From Chitinophaga sp. YR573 (GTDB taxonomy: Bacteria > Bacteroidota > Bacteroidia > Chitinophagales > Chitinophagaceae): 64,000 nucleotides of DNA. The DNA lies in contig NZ_FOJF01000002.1 of NCBI RefSeq assembly GCF_900110995.1, forward strand, positions 806,001 to 870,000. The letters run 5' to 3'. The notes beneath the pieces are model-generated. The model saw only the letters and a list, made by a program, of their open reading frames with translations. It did not search any database and was not told the origin of the DNA. The stretch's first letter is position 1, and each line of letters begins with the position of its first letter. The translations under genes and the position numbers were made by a program. Below, one piece after another: positions 44,597 to 53,709 of this stretch.

Positions 44597-46659
44597 TGAC
44601 CATGTACCGTTTTATATTATTCTTTCTGTTGCTGAGCTGTTCCGGTGTAGTATATGCCCAGCAAAAAGAACATCGTATCGCCGGTCTTGCAGATGCTGGT
44701 AAAGATAAAATCAGGCTGCGCTGGTCGCCCGCCAGTTATATCTCCTGGGAGATGGGTAACAAATACGGGTATACGGTAGAGCGTTTTACAGTTGCCATCA
44801 ACGGGCAACTGGTCACTAAACCACAACCGGTATTATTGACGCCCCAGCCGCTGAAGCCTTATACGCTGGAACAGATGAAAGTAGCAGCAGATAAAGATGA
44901 ACGTATTGGCATTATTGCAGAACTGATCTATGGTGAAAAGGCTGAGAAGCTGAAACCGGAAGCTGGTATAGGAGCTTATTTTGAGAACCAGAATCAGAAC
45001 GACTGGCGCATGGGGATGGCCTTACTCTCCTGTGATTTGTCTATAAATGCAGCTAAGAGTGCCGGGCTTTTCCTGGAAGATAATAATGTTAAAAAGGGTG
45101 AACGTTATGCCTATCGTATTTCATTGGCGAAACAACCGGTAAACCTTATTATAGATACAGCCATTGTAGTAGCTTCTCTGGATGAACCCACTTTATTATC
45201 TCCACCTCAGGAGCTGGCGATAGTAGGTGCAGACAGTACTGTTACACTGGGTTGGCTCACAGCTTTCAACAGGAATATGTATACGGCTTACCAGGTAGAA
45301 AGATCTACTGATGGTAAGAAATTTACACCGGTAACAGATTTGCCGGTTATGCCTACAGGGCCGGATAAAGCAGGTTTCTCTTATTACCAGGATTCATTGC
45401 CTGATAATGAAAACAAATATATCTACCGGGTACGTGGTATTACGCCATTTGCTGATTACGGACCTTATTCAAAAACAGTAGAAGGATCGGGAGTAGCATC
45501 TGTATCAGACAGGCCGGTGATGGATACGATTATCGTGATTGATAATAAAAAGATCCAGTTACGCTGGTTCTTGCCCGGTGAGTTATCCAAACAATTAACT
45601 AAAATCATCATTACCCGCAGCGCCAACGGGAAAGGGCCTTTTGAGCCTTTAGCTACCCTGAAATCACCTGTATATACTTTTACAGATGATAAACCACTGG
45701 GATCGAATTATTATAGAATTAAAGGGATTACCAAAAGCGGTAAAGCCATTTATTCCTTCCCTTATTTCGCGCAGGTAATAGATACGATACCACCGGTGAT
45801 ACCAACAGGGTTAATAGGTAAGGTAGATTCTACCGGCATCGTTTCTCTGCAATGGGATGTTAATAAAGAAAAGGATTTACAGGGATATCGTGTATTCCGT
45901 GCCAACGGCCCGAAAGAAGAGTTTGTAGAGGTAACAAGAGTGATTCTTACAGAGCCGGGATTTACAGATACAATAACATTGCACACGCTGACATCTAAAG
46001 TATATTATGAAATAATAGCGGTGGATAAGAATTATAACACTTCCGGTTATACGCCTTACCTGGCATTGAAACGCCCGGATACCATTGCGCCTTCTTCTCC
46101 TGTAATAACCAGAGCGTATAGATCTGACAGCCTGCATGCTGTTGTACTGGAATGGCATAACAGCAGCAGTGAAGATGTGGTGAAGTATGCATTATATAGT
46201 ATCAATGCAAAAGATAGCAGTCGTAAGACAGTGGCTATCTGGGATACGCTTAATAAACGGGAGAAATATATAGATACTGCTTTACAGGCGGGTAATACCT
46301 ATTACTACGAACTGGAAGTTTCTGATGATTCAGGGAATAAGGCAAAGGAACTGAGCGGGGATATCTGGTTTGAAGCAGCTAAACGCCCTGCTGTTAAGAA
46401 TATCAATGCAGTACCTGATCAGGACAAAAAACAGATTGTGCTGAACTGGTTATATAACCAGCCGGAGATAAAACAGTTCCGCATATTCAGGGCTAAAAAT
46501 GATAGTCCGTTCCTTTTATTCTCTACACTGGATGGAGTTAGCAGGCAATGGGCGGATAATGATGTGTTTTTAGGAAATGTATATAAATATAAAATTATAG
46601 CAGTTTTGAAGGGAGATATGAAGACAGAGATGAGTAAGGTAATTGAAGTAAAATATTAA
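44596..46659 (+). CDS. Secreted fibronectin type III repeat protein
   Basis: A 687-residue exported protein with a signal peptide ending VVYAQQ. An N-terminal region of about 190 residues (DAGKDKIRLRWSP, GYTVERFTV) is followed by about four more fibronectin-III-like modules at roughly 205-300, 305-390, 395-590 and 595-687, recognisable from VTLGWLTAF, IQLRWFLPG, VSLQWDVNKEKDLQGYRVFR, VVLEWHNSSSEDVVKYALY and IVLNWLYNQPEIKQFRIFR. No catalytic residue or sorting domain was found. It lies between the giant first protein (1-bp overlap) and the SprB-repeat gene (9 bp), and probably acts as a surface scaffold or adaptor for the complex made by the operon. Confidence 0.85.
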   Translation: MTMYRFILFFLLLSCSGVVYAQQKEHRIAGLADAGKDKIRLRWSPASYISWEMGNKYGYTVERFTVAINGQLVTKPQPVLLTPQPLKPYTLEQMKVAADKDERIGIIAELIYGEKAEKLKPEAGIGAYFENQNQNDWRMGMALLSCDLSINAAKSAGLFLEDNNVKKGERYAYRISLAKQPVNLIIDTAIVVASLDEPTLLSPPQELAIVGADSTVTLGWLTAFNRNMYTAYQVERSTDGKKFTPVTDLPVMPTGPDKAGFSYYQDSLPDNENKYIYRVRGITPFADYGPYSKTVEGSGVASVSDRPVMDTIIVIDNKKIQLRWFLPGELSKQLTKIIITRSANGKGPFEPLATLKSPVYTFTDDKPLGSNYYRIKGITKSGKAIYSFPYFAQVIDTIPPVIPTGLIGKVDSTGIVSLQWDVNKEKDLQGYRVFRANGPKEEFVEVTRVILTEPGFTDTITLHTLTSKVYYEIIAVDKNYNTSGYTPYLALKRPDTIAPSSPVITRAYRSDSLHAVVLEWHNSSSEDVVKYALYSINAKDSSRKTVAIWDTLNKREKYIDTALQAGNTYYYELEVSDDSGNKAKELSGDIWFEAAKRPAVKNINAVPDQDKKQIVLNWLYNQPEIKQFRIFRAKNDSPFLLFSTLDGVSRQWADNDVFLGNVYKYKIIAVLKGDMKTEMSKVIEVKY

Positions 46660-46668
46660 ATCAACTGG

Positions 46669-49600
46669 ATGAAGAAACTTTTACTTTTTGTAAGTTTTGT
46701 ATTATTCGTAAATGGTGTGTTGGGGCAAACGACTCCCTTGTTTACCAGTGTGCTTGTGTATGGAAATGTGCAGAACCCCTCAGGTTTGGGGTCATTGCAG
46801 TTATACCTGAATAATGCATTTAGTTCTACACCATTTGGATCTGCAGATGGTGTAGGTATTGTAATAGGTGCAGGTACCAGCTATGGGCCTGCATTTATGA
46901 TGGTTCGTAGTGGTGGTGCCAGTGTCGCTAGTCTTTTTCCCAATGATATTTATCCTATTAGTGAGAGGTTGGTTGAAAGAACTGTTCCATTTTATGGGCT
47001 TTACAAGAGTTATAGTGGTTTTACAGCAAGATGGACATATGAGATGCCGGCGCCGAAAGACCTTACTATTAATGCATCTTCCTCTACCCAGATTTGCGGA
47101 AATGAACAAATGGGGCTTACTTCCCCTCTAAACTGGCTTTTATTTTCCGACAGTTATGTTACTACTTCAGTGGTATGGGAATATAATCTGAATGGTAGCA
47201 CCACATGGAAGGGGATGGATTCATCACAAAACTCTTATTCTATTTATTTTAGACCTGGTGAACGTATCCCTGAGCTTAAATCAGCTACGCAGAATGTAAA
47301 GTTCAGATGCAGGAAAAAAGCGAAGTATAGCGATGCTACTTACTATTCCGCTTATAGTACTGCCACCATTTCATTATCGATTTCGCCATCGCCTCCGACG
47401 GTGACAGATGCCAGTAAAATTGTAAAAACACCTTCCTGTTTTGGTCAGAATAATGGGAAGATTGATATAGATCCTTCTAATATAGTTGCAGGTTTCTCTA
47501 CTATGCGCTGGATTCTCCGGCCTGCCAGTACAACAGTTCCATGTAATCCGGATCTGGGTAATACTGCCTCTAATTGCGGGGATTTTGTGGATGAGAGTAA
47601 TGGTTCTGAACTGGTTTCATCAGGTGTGCATGCAACAGGAATACCTAAGGGTGATTATGCTTTATGGCTGATAAATCCTGGATCTGGAAGTGGTAACTGT
47701 TTTACGTCTATACCTATTTCGATAGGTGAACTAGCGGATTTATCCATTTCTAATAATACAGCGCAGACAAAAGATGTCAGCTGTTATGGGGCAACAGACG
47801 GCGCTATAGGTGTAACTGCAGCTGGTGGTAATGCTTCTTCCGGTTATTATTTCAAGTTAACTACATCTACTGGTACAGTTGTATCAGCAGAACAACTCTC
47901 TGCTAATGCAACCATGTTATGGCAGAATCTGCCAGCCAGTCAGTATATAGCAATAGTAAGAGATAATACCTGTACGGGTATCACAAGACAAGTGCCGGTA
48001 ACTATTGGCGGACCACCGCAGATCACTGGCTCAGTGACTGTTTCACAGCCGTTGTGTATCAGTCCGGGTGATGGTAGCATAGGTATTACCGCCAGTGGCG
48101 GAACAAATTATCAATATAACCTGTATAAAAACAGTGTACTGTTCGCACAATCTGCCACAACTACTGCCACGAGTTATTCATTCAATAGTTTAGCAGGTGG
48201 CAATTATACTGCTGAAGTGATTAATGCGGATTATAGTAGTTGTCCGGGTTGGAGCAGTCCGGTAACATTGAATACCATCACGGCTCTTTCTTTACAACTG
48301 TTATCTACTGATTCCGTGAGTTGTAATGGTGGCAGTGACGGTGCCTTAAAGGTTTCTGCCAGTGGAGGATCGGGTCTTTACAAGTATACGTTAGGAGCTG
48401 TAACTAATACCACTGGTATATTTTCAGGTTTATCAGCAGGAGATTACACTGTTACATTAAAGAACCAGGCTACTACCTGTAATGATGTGGCTACTAAATT
48501 AATTACTGTTTATCAGAGAGCTGCTTTGCAGGTATCGCTGCAAAAAACGGATATCACCTGTACTAATGCAGCTAATGGTATATTGAAAGCGGTAGTGACG
48601 GGTGGCTCTGGATCTTATAATTATACCTGGCAGCAATACAAAGGGGGGGCCTGGGCAGGTAATAGCTTCTGGTTTAATACAGATACACAGATAGAAGGAC
48701 TTGAGCCGGGTACTTATCGTGTAATCATCAGCGATACTAAATCTGCTGGTTGTACGGTTACATCATCTACGATTGTATTGGATGATCCATTACCGGTAAC
48801 CTTTACAGATGTTACGGTGCATGAAGCAGTATGTCTGACAGAAGGGGCATCAGTGAGTTTAGCAGCTTCCGGTGGAGATGGTAATTATACCTATAGCTGG
48901 TCTACAGGTGGGGCATTTACGAATTTCACTGCTGGGAATGTATTACATACTGCCGGTACTTATACTTTTCGGGTAAGTGATGGCAAGGGTTGTAAAACAG
49001 AAACTACGGATACTTATCCTATTACATTACCTGCTGCTGAATTGAGTTTCAGTACGGTGTCTTCCGATTATCATGGATTTAATATTTCCTGTACAGGATC
49101 GGGGGATGGTAGTATTACTGTTGCAGCAGCCGGAGGAAGTACGGTATATCAATATAAATTAAATAGTAACAGTTATCAGGGTAGTCCTGTATTTGACAAT
49201 CTCTCAGCAGGTAGTTATACTATTAGTGTAAAGGATAGTCGTGGTTGTGAAAAGTCAACTACTGTAACATTGATACAGCCTGCTATTGTTATTAAAGCAG
49301 TTAAGACGGATATCAAATGTTATGGAGCAGCTACAGGGAAAATTGTTACGAATATCTCCGGTGGTGCCGCCCCTTATGTATGTCTGGTAAATGGAGTTTC
49401 TTTTAAAGATAGTGTTACAAATCTGGTAGCCGGAGATTATACTTTACGGATTACGGATGCCAATGGCTGTAGTAAAGATAGTCTGATAAGTATTGCTCAT
49501 CTGTACCCTGCATTGAAGGTGCAGAGTGCTACGGTGAGTGATATCATTTGTTATGGTACAAAGGGTAGTATTGCTCTGGCAACAACGGGTGGAGATGGTA

Positions 49601-51954
49601 TTTATAATTATACGCTTGATGGTGCTGCATATACCAGTGGGGCTGCATTAACTGCCGGTGATTATCATGCAATGGTAACAGATGGACAGGGTTGTACAGA
49701 TGTTTATGCAGGTCAGTTATCTGTTACTGCACCAACATCAGCACTTACTTATACTGCTGCTTTATCAGATTATAACGGATATAACATTTCCTGTTCCGGT
49801 GGAGATAATGGCTTTGCTACTATTACTGCCAGTGGTGGTAACGGTAGTACTTACAACGGATATACCTATGCATTGGATAATGGCGCCTTTGGAGATTCTT
49901 CAGTGATCCGGCATATCAATGCAGGTAGTCATTTACTGAAAGTACAGGATGGAAGAGGTTGTATTTCTTCAGCCAGTTATTCATTTACACAATCTACTCT
50001 CGCGCTGGATCTTGCATTGGTGAGCAAACAGGATGTGATTTGTGCGGCTACTCCTGCCGGTAATATTACTGTAGCAGGAAGTGGTGGTACTGGTAGTCTG
50101 GAATATAGTATTGATAATGTTAAATGGCAAACGGCTACATCTTTCTATAATCTGATAGCCGGTAGCTATAACATCTATGTAAAAGATGCCAATAGTTGTG
50201 GGCAGCAGTTGGCTGTACAGATCAATTCACAGGACCCTACTATCATCATTGATAAAATCACGTTGAATGATATTGTATGTTATGGTACCACAGGTACTAT
50301 CAATATACAGGTACATGGTGGTGCCGGTACATTAACCAATGAATATTCCCTGAACGGAGTTGATTATACCGTATTTACTAATACAACAGCATTGGGTGCA
50401 GGGACTTACTCTGTAAGAGTAAAAGATGCGCCGGGTTGTTATTCTGCGATATTAAATGCTGGTAGTATAACGGCTCCTGCATCCACACTGACTGCCGGTA
50501 TTACTACATCAGATTTTAATGGTGCACAGATCTCCTGTTATGGCCTTGCTGATGGTACATTAGATATCGCAGCAACCGGAGGAAGTGGCGTGTATCAGTA
50601 TTCATTTAATAACGGCGCTTATACAACTGTCAATAAATACAATAGTTTAACAGCTGGTACTTATCCTGTGAAAATTCAGGATGGCCGGGGTTGTGTCATT
50701 ACCAAAAGCGTAGTACTGCAACAGGCAGCTGCCGTATCTCTTACAGTGGCAGGAATACAGGATTTATCCTGTGGGGCCGATCCTACCGGTAAGATCACCT
50801 TACAGGCAGCCGGGGGTATTATTCCTTATCAATATGAACTGAATACGGAACAATGGCAGGAAACGCCTGTTTTCGCATCATTGACCTCGGGGAGCTATAC
50901 TATGCAGGTAAAGGATAAAAACGGCTGTATAGCGGCTAAAAACGCTATTGTGAAAGCATTAAATCCTGCTATCACAGCTACAGCCACTATCACACCTGTG
51001 AATTGTTTTGGTGAGAGTAGCGGAGCGGTGAAAGTAATGGTAAGCGGAGGGGATGGTAATTACAGTAATCAGTGGAATGTAGGGGACCCGCTGCATGTAC
51101 CTGCCGGAAATTATACTTTGAAAGTAACAGATGGTAAAGGATGTACACAATCGTTTAACTATGAGGTAACACAGCCTGATCTGCTTACCCTTGCCACTAC
51201 GGCTCCTGCTATATGTGATGGCTTAAGTGATGGTAGTATTACAGCAAATGCACAGGGTGGTATTTCTCCTTATCAGTATGCCATTGATAAAGGTGCATTG
51301 GGCATAACACCGGTATTCGAAACCCTGCTAGCAGGTAATTATAATATCACCGTACAGGATGTGAATGGTTGTAACGTGAGTAAAGATGTGCTGATAGATA
51401 AACTGAATGTAAAACCGGATGTAAACTTCCTGGTAGCATCCAGGAAAAATGCACTGGATACACTGGTGATTAAAGACATCAGTTTACCTGCACCGGATAA
51501 TATCAGCTGGACATACTCTCCTGAAGCCATCTTCATGGGTTATGACGGCGTAGCTCCACTGATTAAGTTCAGTAAAGAAGGGAATTACTGGATACAGATG
51601 ACCGCTACTTTCGGCAGCTGCACTTATTCCCGGAAAAAGGATATCGTGATTAATACCTATGATCCGCTGGCGGGGCCTGTTTATACATTGCCTATACATG
51701 TGATAGATACCGTGTTATTATCACCGAATCCTAATAACGGGTATTTCAGTTTTCAGGTGAAGATGGTGAAGAAACAACAGGTGGTGGTATCTGTCTATGA
51801 CATGAACGGCCGCCTGGTGGACAGTAAACAATTTTCTCCTTCATTGCAGATTGATGACAAATTCGCACTTGGTAATACTGTCAGTGGTACTTACCTGTTG
51901 AGGGTAATAGCGGAGAATGATAGTAAGGATGTACGTTTTATTATTAGCAAGTAG
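46669..51954 (+). CDS. SprB-repeat surface protein with T9SS C-terminal sorting domain
   Basis: A 1761-residue secreted filamentous protein. A signal peptide (cleavage near VLGQ) is followed by about 220 unique residues, then 16 SprB-like repeats (about 243-1580). Each starts near a Cys-x-Gly-x3-Gly pattern (for example VSCYGATDGAIGV, DIKCYGAATGKIV, AICDGLSDGSITA) and ends with a phrase like LSAGDYTVTLKN. A PKD-like domain (about 1582-1672) and a type A T9SS sorting domain (about 1677-1761, LSPNPNNGYF, VYDMNGRLV, GTYLLRVIAE) complete it. Known SprB-type proteins are surface adhesins of gliding bacteria moved to the surface by type IX secretion. Here it is embedded in a toxin operon and may serve as the stalk or anchor of a delivery apparatus. 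Confidence 0.93.
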   Translation: MKKLLLFVSFVLFVNGVLGQTTPLFTSVLVYGNVQNPSGLGSLQLYLNNAFSSTPFGSADGVGIVIGAGTSYGPAFMMVRSGGASVASLFPNDIYPISERLVERTVPFYGLYKSYSGFTARWTYEMPAPKDLTINASSSTQICGNEQMGLTSPLNWLLFSDSYVTTSVVWEYNLNGSTTWKGMDSSQNSYSIYFRPGERIPELKSATQNVKFRCRKKAKYSDATYYSAYSTATISLSISPSPPTVTDASKIVKTPSCFGQNNGKIDIDPSNIVAGFSTMRWILRPASTTVPCNPDLGNTASNCGDFVDESNGSELVSSGVHATGIPKGDYALWLINPGSGSGNCFTSIPISIGELADLSISNNTAQTKDVSCYGATDGAIGVTAAGGNASSGYYFKLTTSTGTVVSAEQLSANATMLWQNLPASQYIAIVRDNTCTGITRQVPVTIGGPPQITGSVTVSQPLCISPGDGSIGITASGGTNYQYNLYKNSVLFAQSATTTATSYSFNSLAGGNYTAEVINADYSSCPGWSSPVTLNTITALSLQLLSTDSVSCNGGSDGALKVSASGGSGLYKYTLGAVTNTTGIFSGLSAGDYTVTLKNQATTCNDVATKLITVYQRAALQVSLQKTDITCTNAANGILKAVVTGGSGSYNYTWQQYKGGAWAGNSFWFNTDTQIEGLEPGTYRVIISDTKSAGCTVTSSTIVLDDPLPVTFTDVTVHEAVCLTEGASVSLAASGGDGNYTYSWSTGGAFTNFTAGNVLHTAGTYTFRVSDGKGCKTETTDTYPITLPAAELSFSTVSSDYHGFNISCTGSGDGSITVAAAGGSTVYQYKLNSNSYQGSPVFDNLSAGSYTISVKDSRGCEKSTTVTLIQPAIVIKAVKTDIKCYGAATGKIVTNISGGAAPYVCLVNGVSFKDSVTNLVAGDYTLRITDANGCSKDSLISIAHLYPALKVQSATVSDIICYGTKGSIALATTGGDGIYNYTLDGAAYTSGAALTAGDYHAMVTDGQGCTDVYAGQLSVTAPTSALTYTAALSDYNGYNISCSGGDNGFATITASGGNGSTYNGYTYALDNGAFGDSSVIRHINAGSHLLKVQDGRGCISSASYSFTQSTLALDLALVSKQDVICAATPAGNITVAGSGGTGSLEYSIDNVKWQTATSFYNLIAGSYNIYVKDANSCGQQLAVQINSQDPTIIIDKITLNDIVCYGTTGTINIQVHGGAGTLTNEYSLNGVDYTVFTNTTALGAGTYSVRVKDAPGCYSAILNAGSITAPASTLTAGITTSDFNGAQISCYGLADGTLDIAATGGSGVYQYSFNNGAYTTVNKYNSLTAGTYPVKIQDGRGCVITKSVVLQQAAAVSLTVAGIQDLSCGADPTGKITLQAAGGIIPYQYELNTEQWQETPVFASLTSGSYTMQVKDKNGCIAAKNAIVKALNPAITATATITPVNCFGESSGAVKVMVSGGDGNYSNQWNVGDPLHVPAGNYTLKVTDGKGCTQSFNYEVTQPDLLTLATTAPAICDGLSDGSITANAQGGISPYQYAIDKGALGITPVFETLLAGNYNITVQDVNGCNVSKDVLIDKLNVKPDVNFLVASRKNALDTLVIKDISLPAPDNISWTYSPEAIFMGYDGVAPLIKFSKEGNYWIQMTATFGSCTYSRKKDIVINTYDPLAGPVYTLPIHVIDTVLLSPNPNNGYFSFQVKMVKKQQVVVSVYDMNGRLVDSKQFSPSLQIDDKFALGNTVSGTYLLRVIAENDSKDVRFIISK

Positions 51955-51955
51955 C

Positions 51956-53707
51956 ATGAAAATGAACCGTTATATATTTTCTCTTTTATTACTCACCGCT
52001 TCTTTATCTGCTTCCTCGCAGGCATTGGATCAGCTGGGGGTAAAGAAAGGCGTCACGATGAGCGGATCTGTCAATGCCAGTACTACGCTTTATAAAGCCA
52101 ATGGTATTGATAACAGGAGAGATCCGCTGGCCTGGTACCTGAATGGGAATATCAACATTAACCTGTTCGGGTATTCTATGCCTTTTTCATTCAGTTACAG
52201 TAACCAGGGAAAAAACTATTCACAGCCGTTTAACCAGTTCCGCTTTGCGCCTTCCTATAAATGGGCAAGGGCCTATCTGGGTAGTACCAGTATGACTTTC
52301 AGCAACTATACACTGGCCGGGCATATGTTCAACGGGGTAGGGGTGGAATTAACACCTGGTAAGTGGAGAGTAAGTGCCATGTATGGTACATTACTGAAGG
52401 CGGTACCTTTTGACGTACTGGTGCCGGATAGTTATAACAGGGCTGCTTTTGAACGTAAAGGTGAAGGGATAAAAGTCGGATATGAGGATCAGGGAAATGC
52501 CTATGGTGTTTCTTTATTTCATGCAAAAGATAATGTGTCTTCACTGCCTTATATACCAGCAGATGCAACGATCTCTCCCAAAGAAAATATTGCTATTGCC
52601 TTAAATCTGCGTCAGCATATTACCCAGCGGATATTTGTAGATGCAGAGTATTCAGTGTCTGCATTGAACAGGGATGTGCGTTCAGAGAAAAATGCGTTTG
52701 ACAGCAGCAGGGGAACGTCTAACTTCTTAGGCCATTTATTAACGCCAACCAATACGACGCGTTACTTTGATGCGATACAGGCAGGACTGGGGTACACCGG
52801 TAACTTCTACACCATTCAGCTGCGTTACGAACGTGTTGCGCCGGACTATGTAACATTAGGCGCTTATAACGTGGTGAACGATATGAGGAACATTACGGTA
52901 GCGCCTACCTTTCAGCTATTTGGAGGGAAGGTGAATTTGTCCGCTAATGCAGGGGTGCAGGTGAACAATCTGGATAAGAGCAAAACCAGTGATGCGAAAC
53001 GAATAGTGGCAAATATTAACACCGGTATTACACCTAATGAACATTGGGTCATCAATGCCGGATATTCCAATTTCAGTAATTACACCCGGGTACGTCCACT
53101 CATAGATCCTTACTTTAATAATCCCCAGGATACCCTGGATTTCTACCAGGTGAATAACAGTTATAATGGGATGCTGATGTATCGTACAGGTAATAAAGAA
53201 GTACAACATGCTATCACGCTTAATTCTTCTTACCAGTATGCCAGTGACAGAAGCAGTGCTGTAGACGCAACAGAAAACCTCAGTAAGTTTTTTACTTCTA
53301 ATTTAAGCTATAGTTATAATCTGCTTCCGAAGACCTTATCCATGACAGGATCAGTAAACTATTACAAGAACACAGCTTCCGGTTTGAACACCACTTTTAT
53401 GGGGCCAAGTGTGAATGTGAACAAGCAGTTTTTTGATAAAACATTCCGTACCGGTGTCACTGCTACTTACAATATTACCAATGCTACCAGCGATGTGGCG
53501 GGGCTGAGTACTACTACCAAAAGTACATTGTTCAACAGCGGGCTGAATCTGAATTATTCTCCCAAAGGGAAACAGGCCGAAGGCAGTACCCATAAAACAA
53601 CACATAATTTCGGAGCATCTGTAATGTGGATGTTAAGAGGCGCTGCGGCAGCCCAACCCGGATATAACGAGTTAACCAGTACTATCAATTATACCTATTC
53701 GTTTTGA
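51956..53707 (+). CDS. Outer-membrane beta-barrel protein of the toxin operon
   Basis: A 583-residue protein starting MKMNRYIFSLLLLTASL, with a signal peptide ending SSQA; a longer frame from 51917 overlaps the upstream gene and is not used. It is rich in alternating aromatic/polar strands (PFSFSYSNQGKNYS, FAPSYKWARAYLG, IFVDAEYSVSALNRD, YTIQLRYERVAPD) and ends in an aromatic strand TINYTYSF, as in outer-membrane barrels. The length is well above PorP/SprF-type partners of T9SS substrates (about 300 residues), yet the position next to a SprB-repeat gene is the same. It may be the outer-membrane anchor or channel for the neighbouring large proteins. Confidence 0.82.
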   Translation: MKMNRYIFSLLLLTASLSASSQALDQLGVKKGVTMSGSVNASTTLYKANGIDNRRDPLAWYLNGNININLFGYSMPFSFSYSNQGKNYSQPFNQFRFAPSYKWARAYLGSTSMTFSNYTLAGHMFNGVGVELTPGKWRVSAMYGTLLKAVPFDVLVPDSYNRAAFERKGEGIKVGYEDQGNAYGVSLFHAKDNVSSLPYIPADATISPKENIAIALNLRQHITQRIFVDAEYSVSALNRDVRSEKNAFDSSRGTSNFLGHLLTPTNTTRYFDAIQAGLGYTGNFYTIQLRYERVAPDYVTLGAYNVVNDMRNITVAPTFQLFGGKVNLSANAGVQVNNLDKSKTSDAKRIVANINTGITPNEHWVINAGYSNFSNYTRVRPLIDPYFNNPQDTLDFYQVNNSYNGMLMYRTGNKEVQHAITLNSSYQYASDRSSAVDATENLSKFFTSNLSYSYNLLPKTLSMTGSVNYYKNTASGLNTTFMGPSVNVNKQFFDKTFRTGVTATYNITNATSDVAGLSTTTKSTLFNSGLNLNYSPKGKQAEGSTHKTTHNFGASVMWMLRGAAAAQPGYNELTSTINYTYSF

Positions 53708-53709
53708 CC

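Noticed and set aside
51956..53707. PorP/SprF family assignment for the barrel protein
   Set aside because: The protein is about twice the usual length and no family motif could be seen; only a general outer-membrane barrel call is supported.
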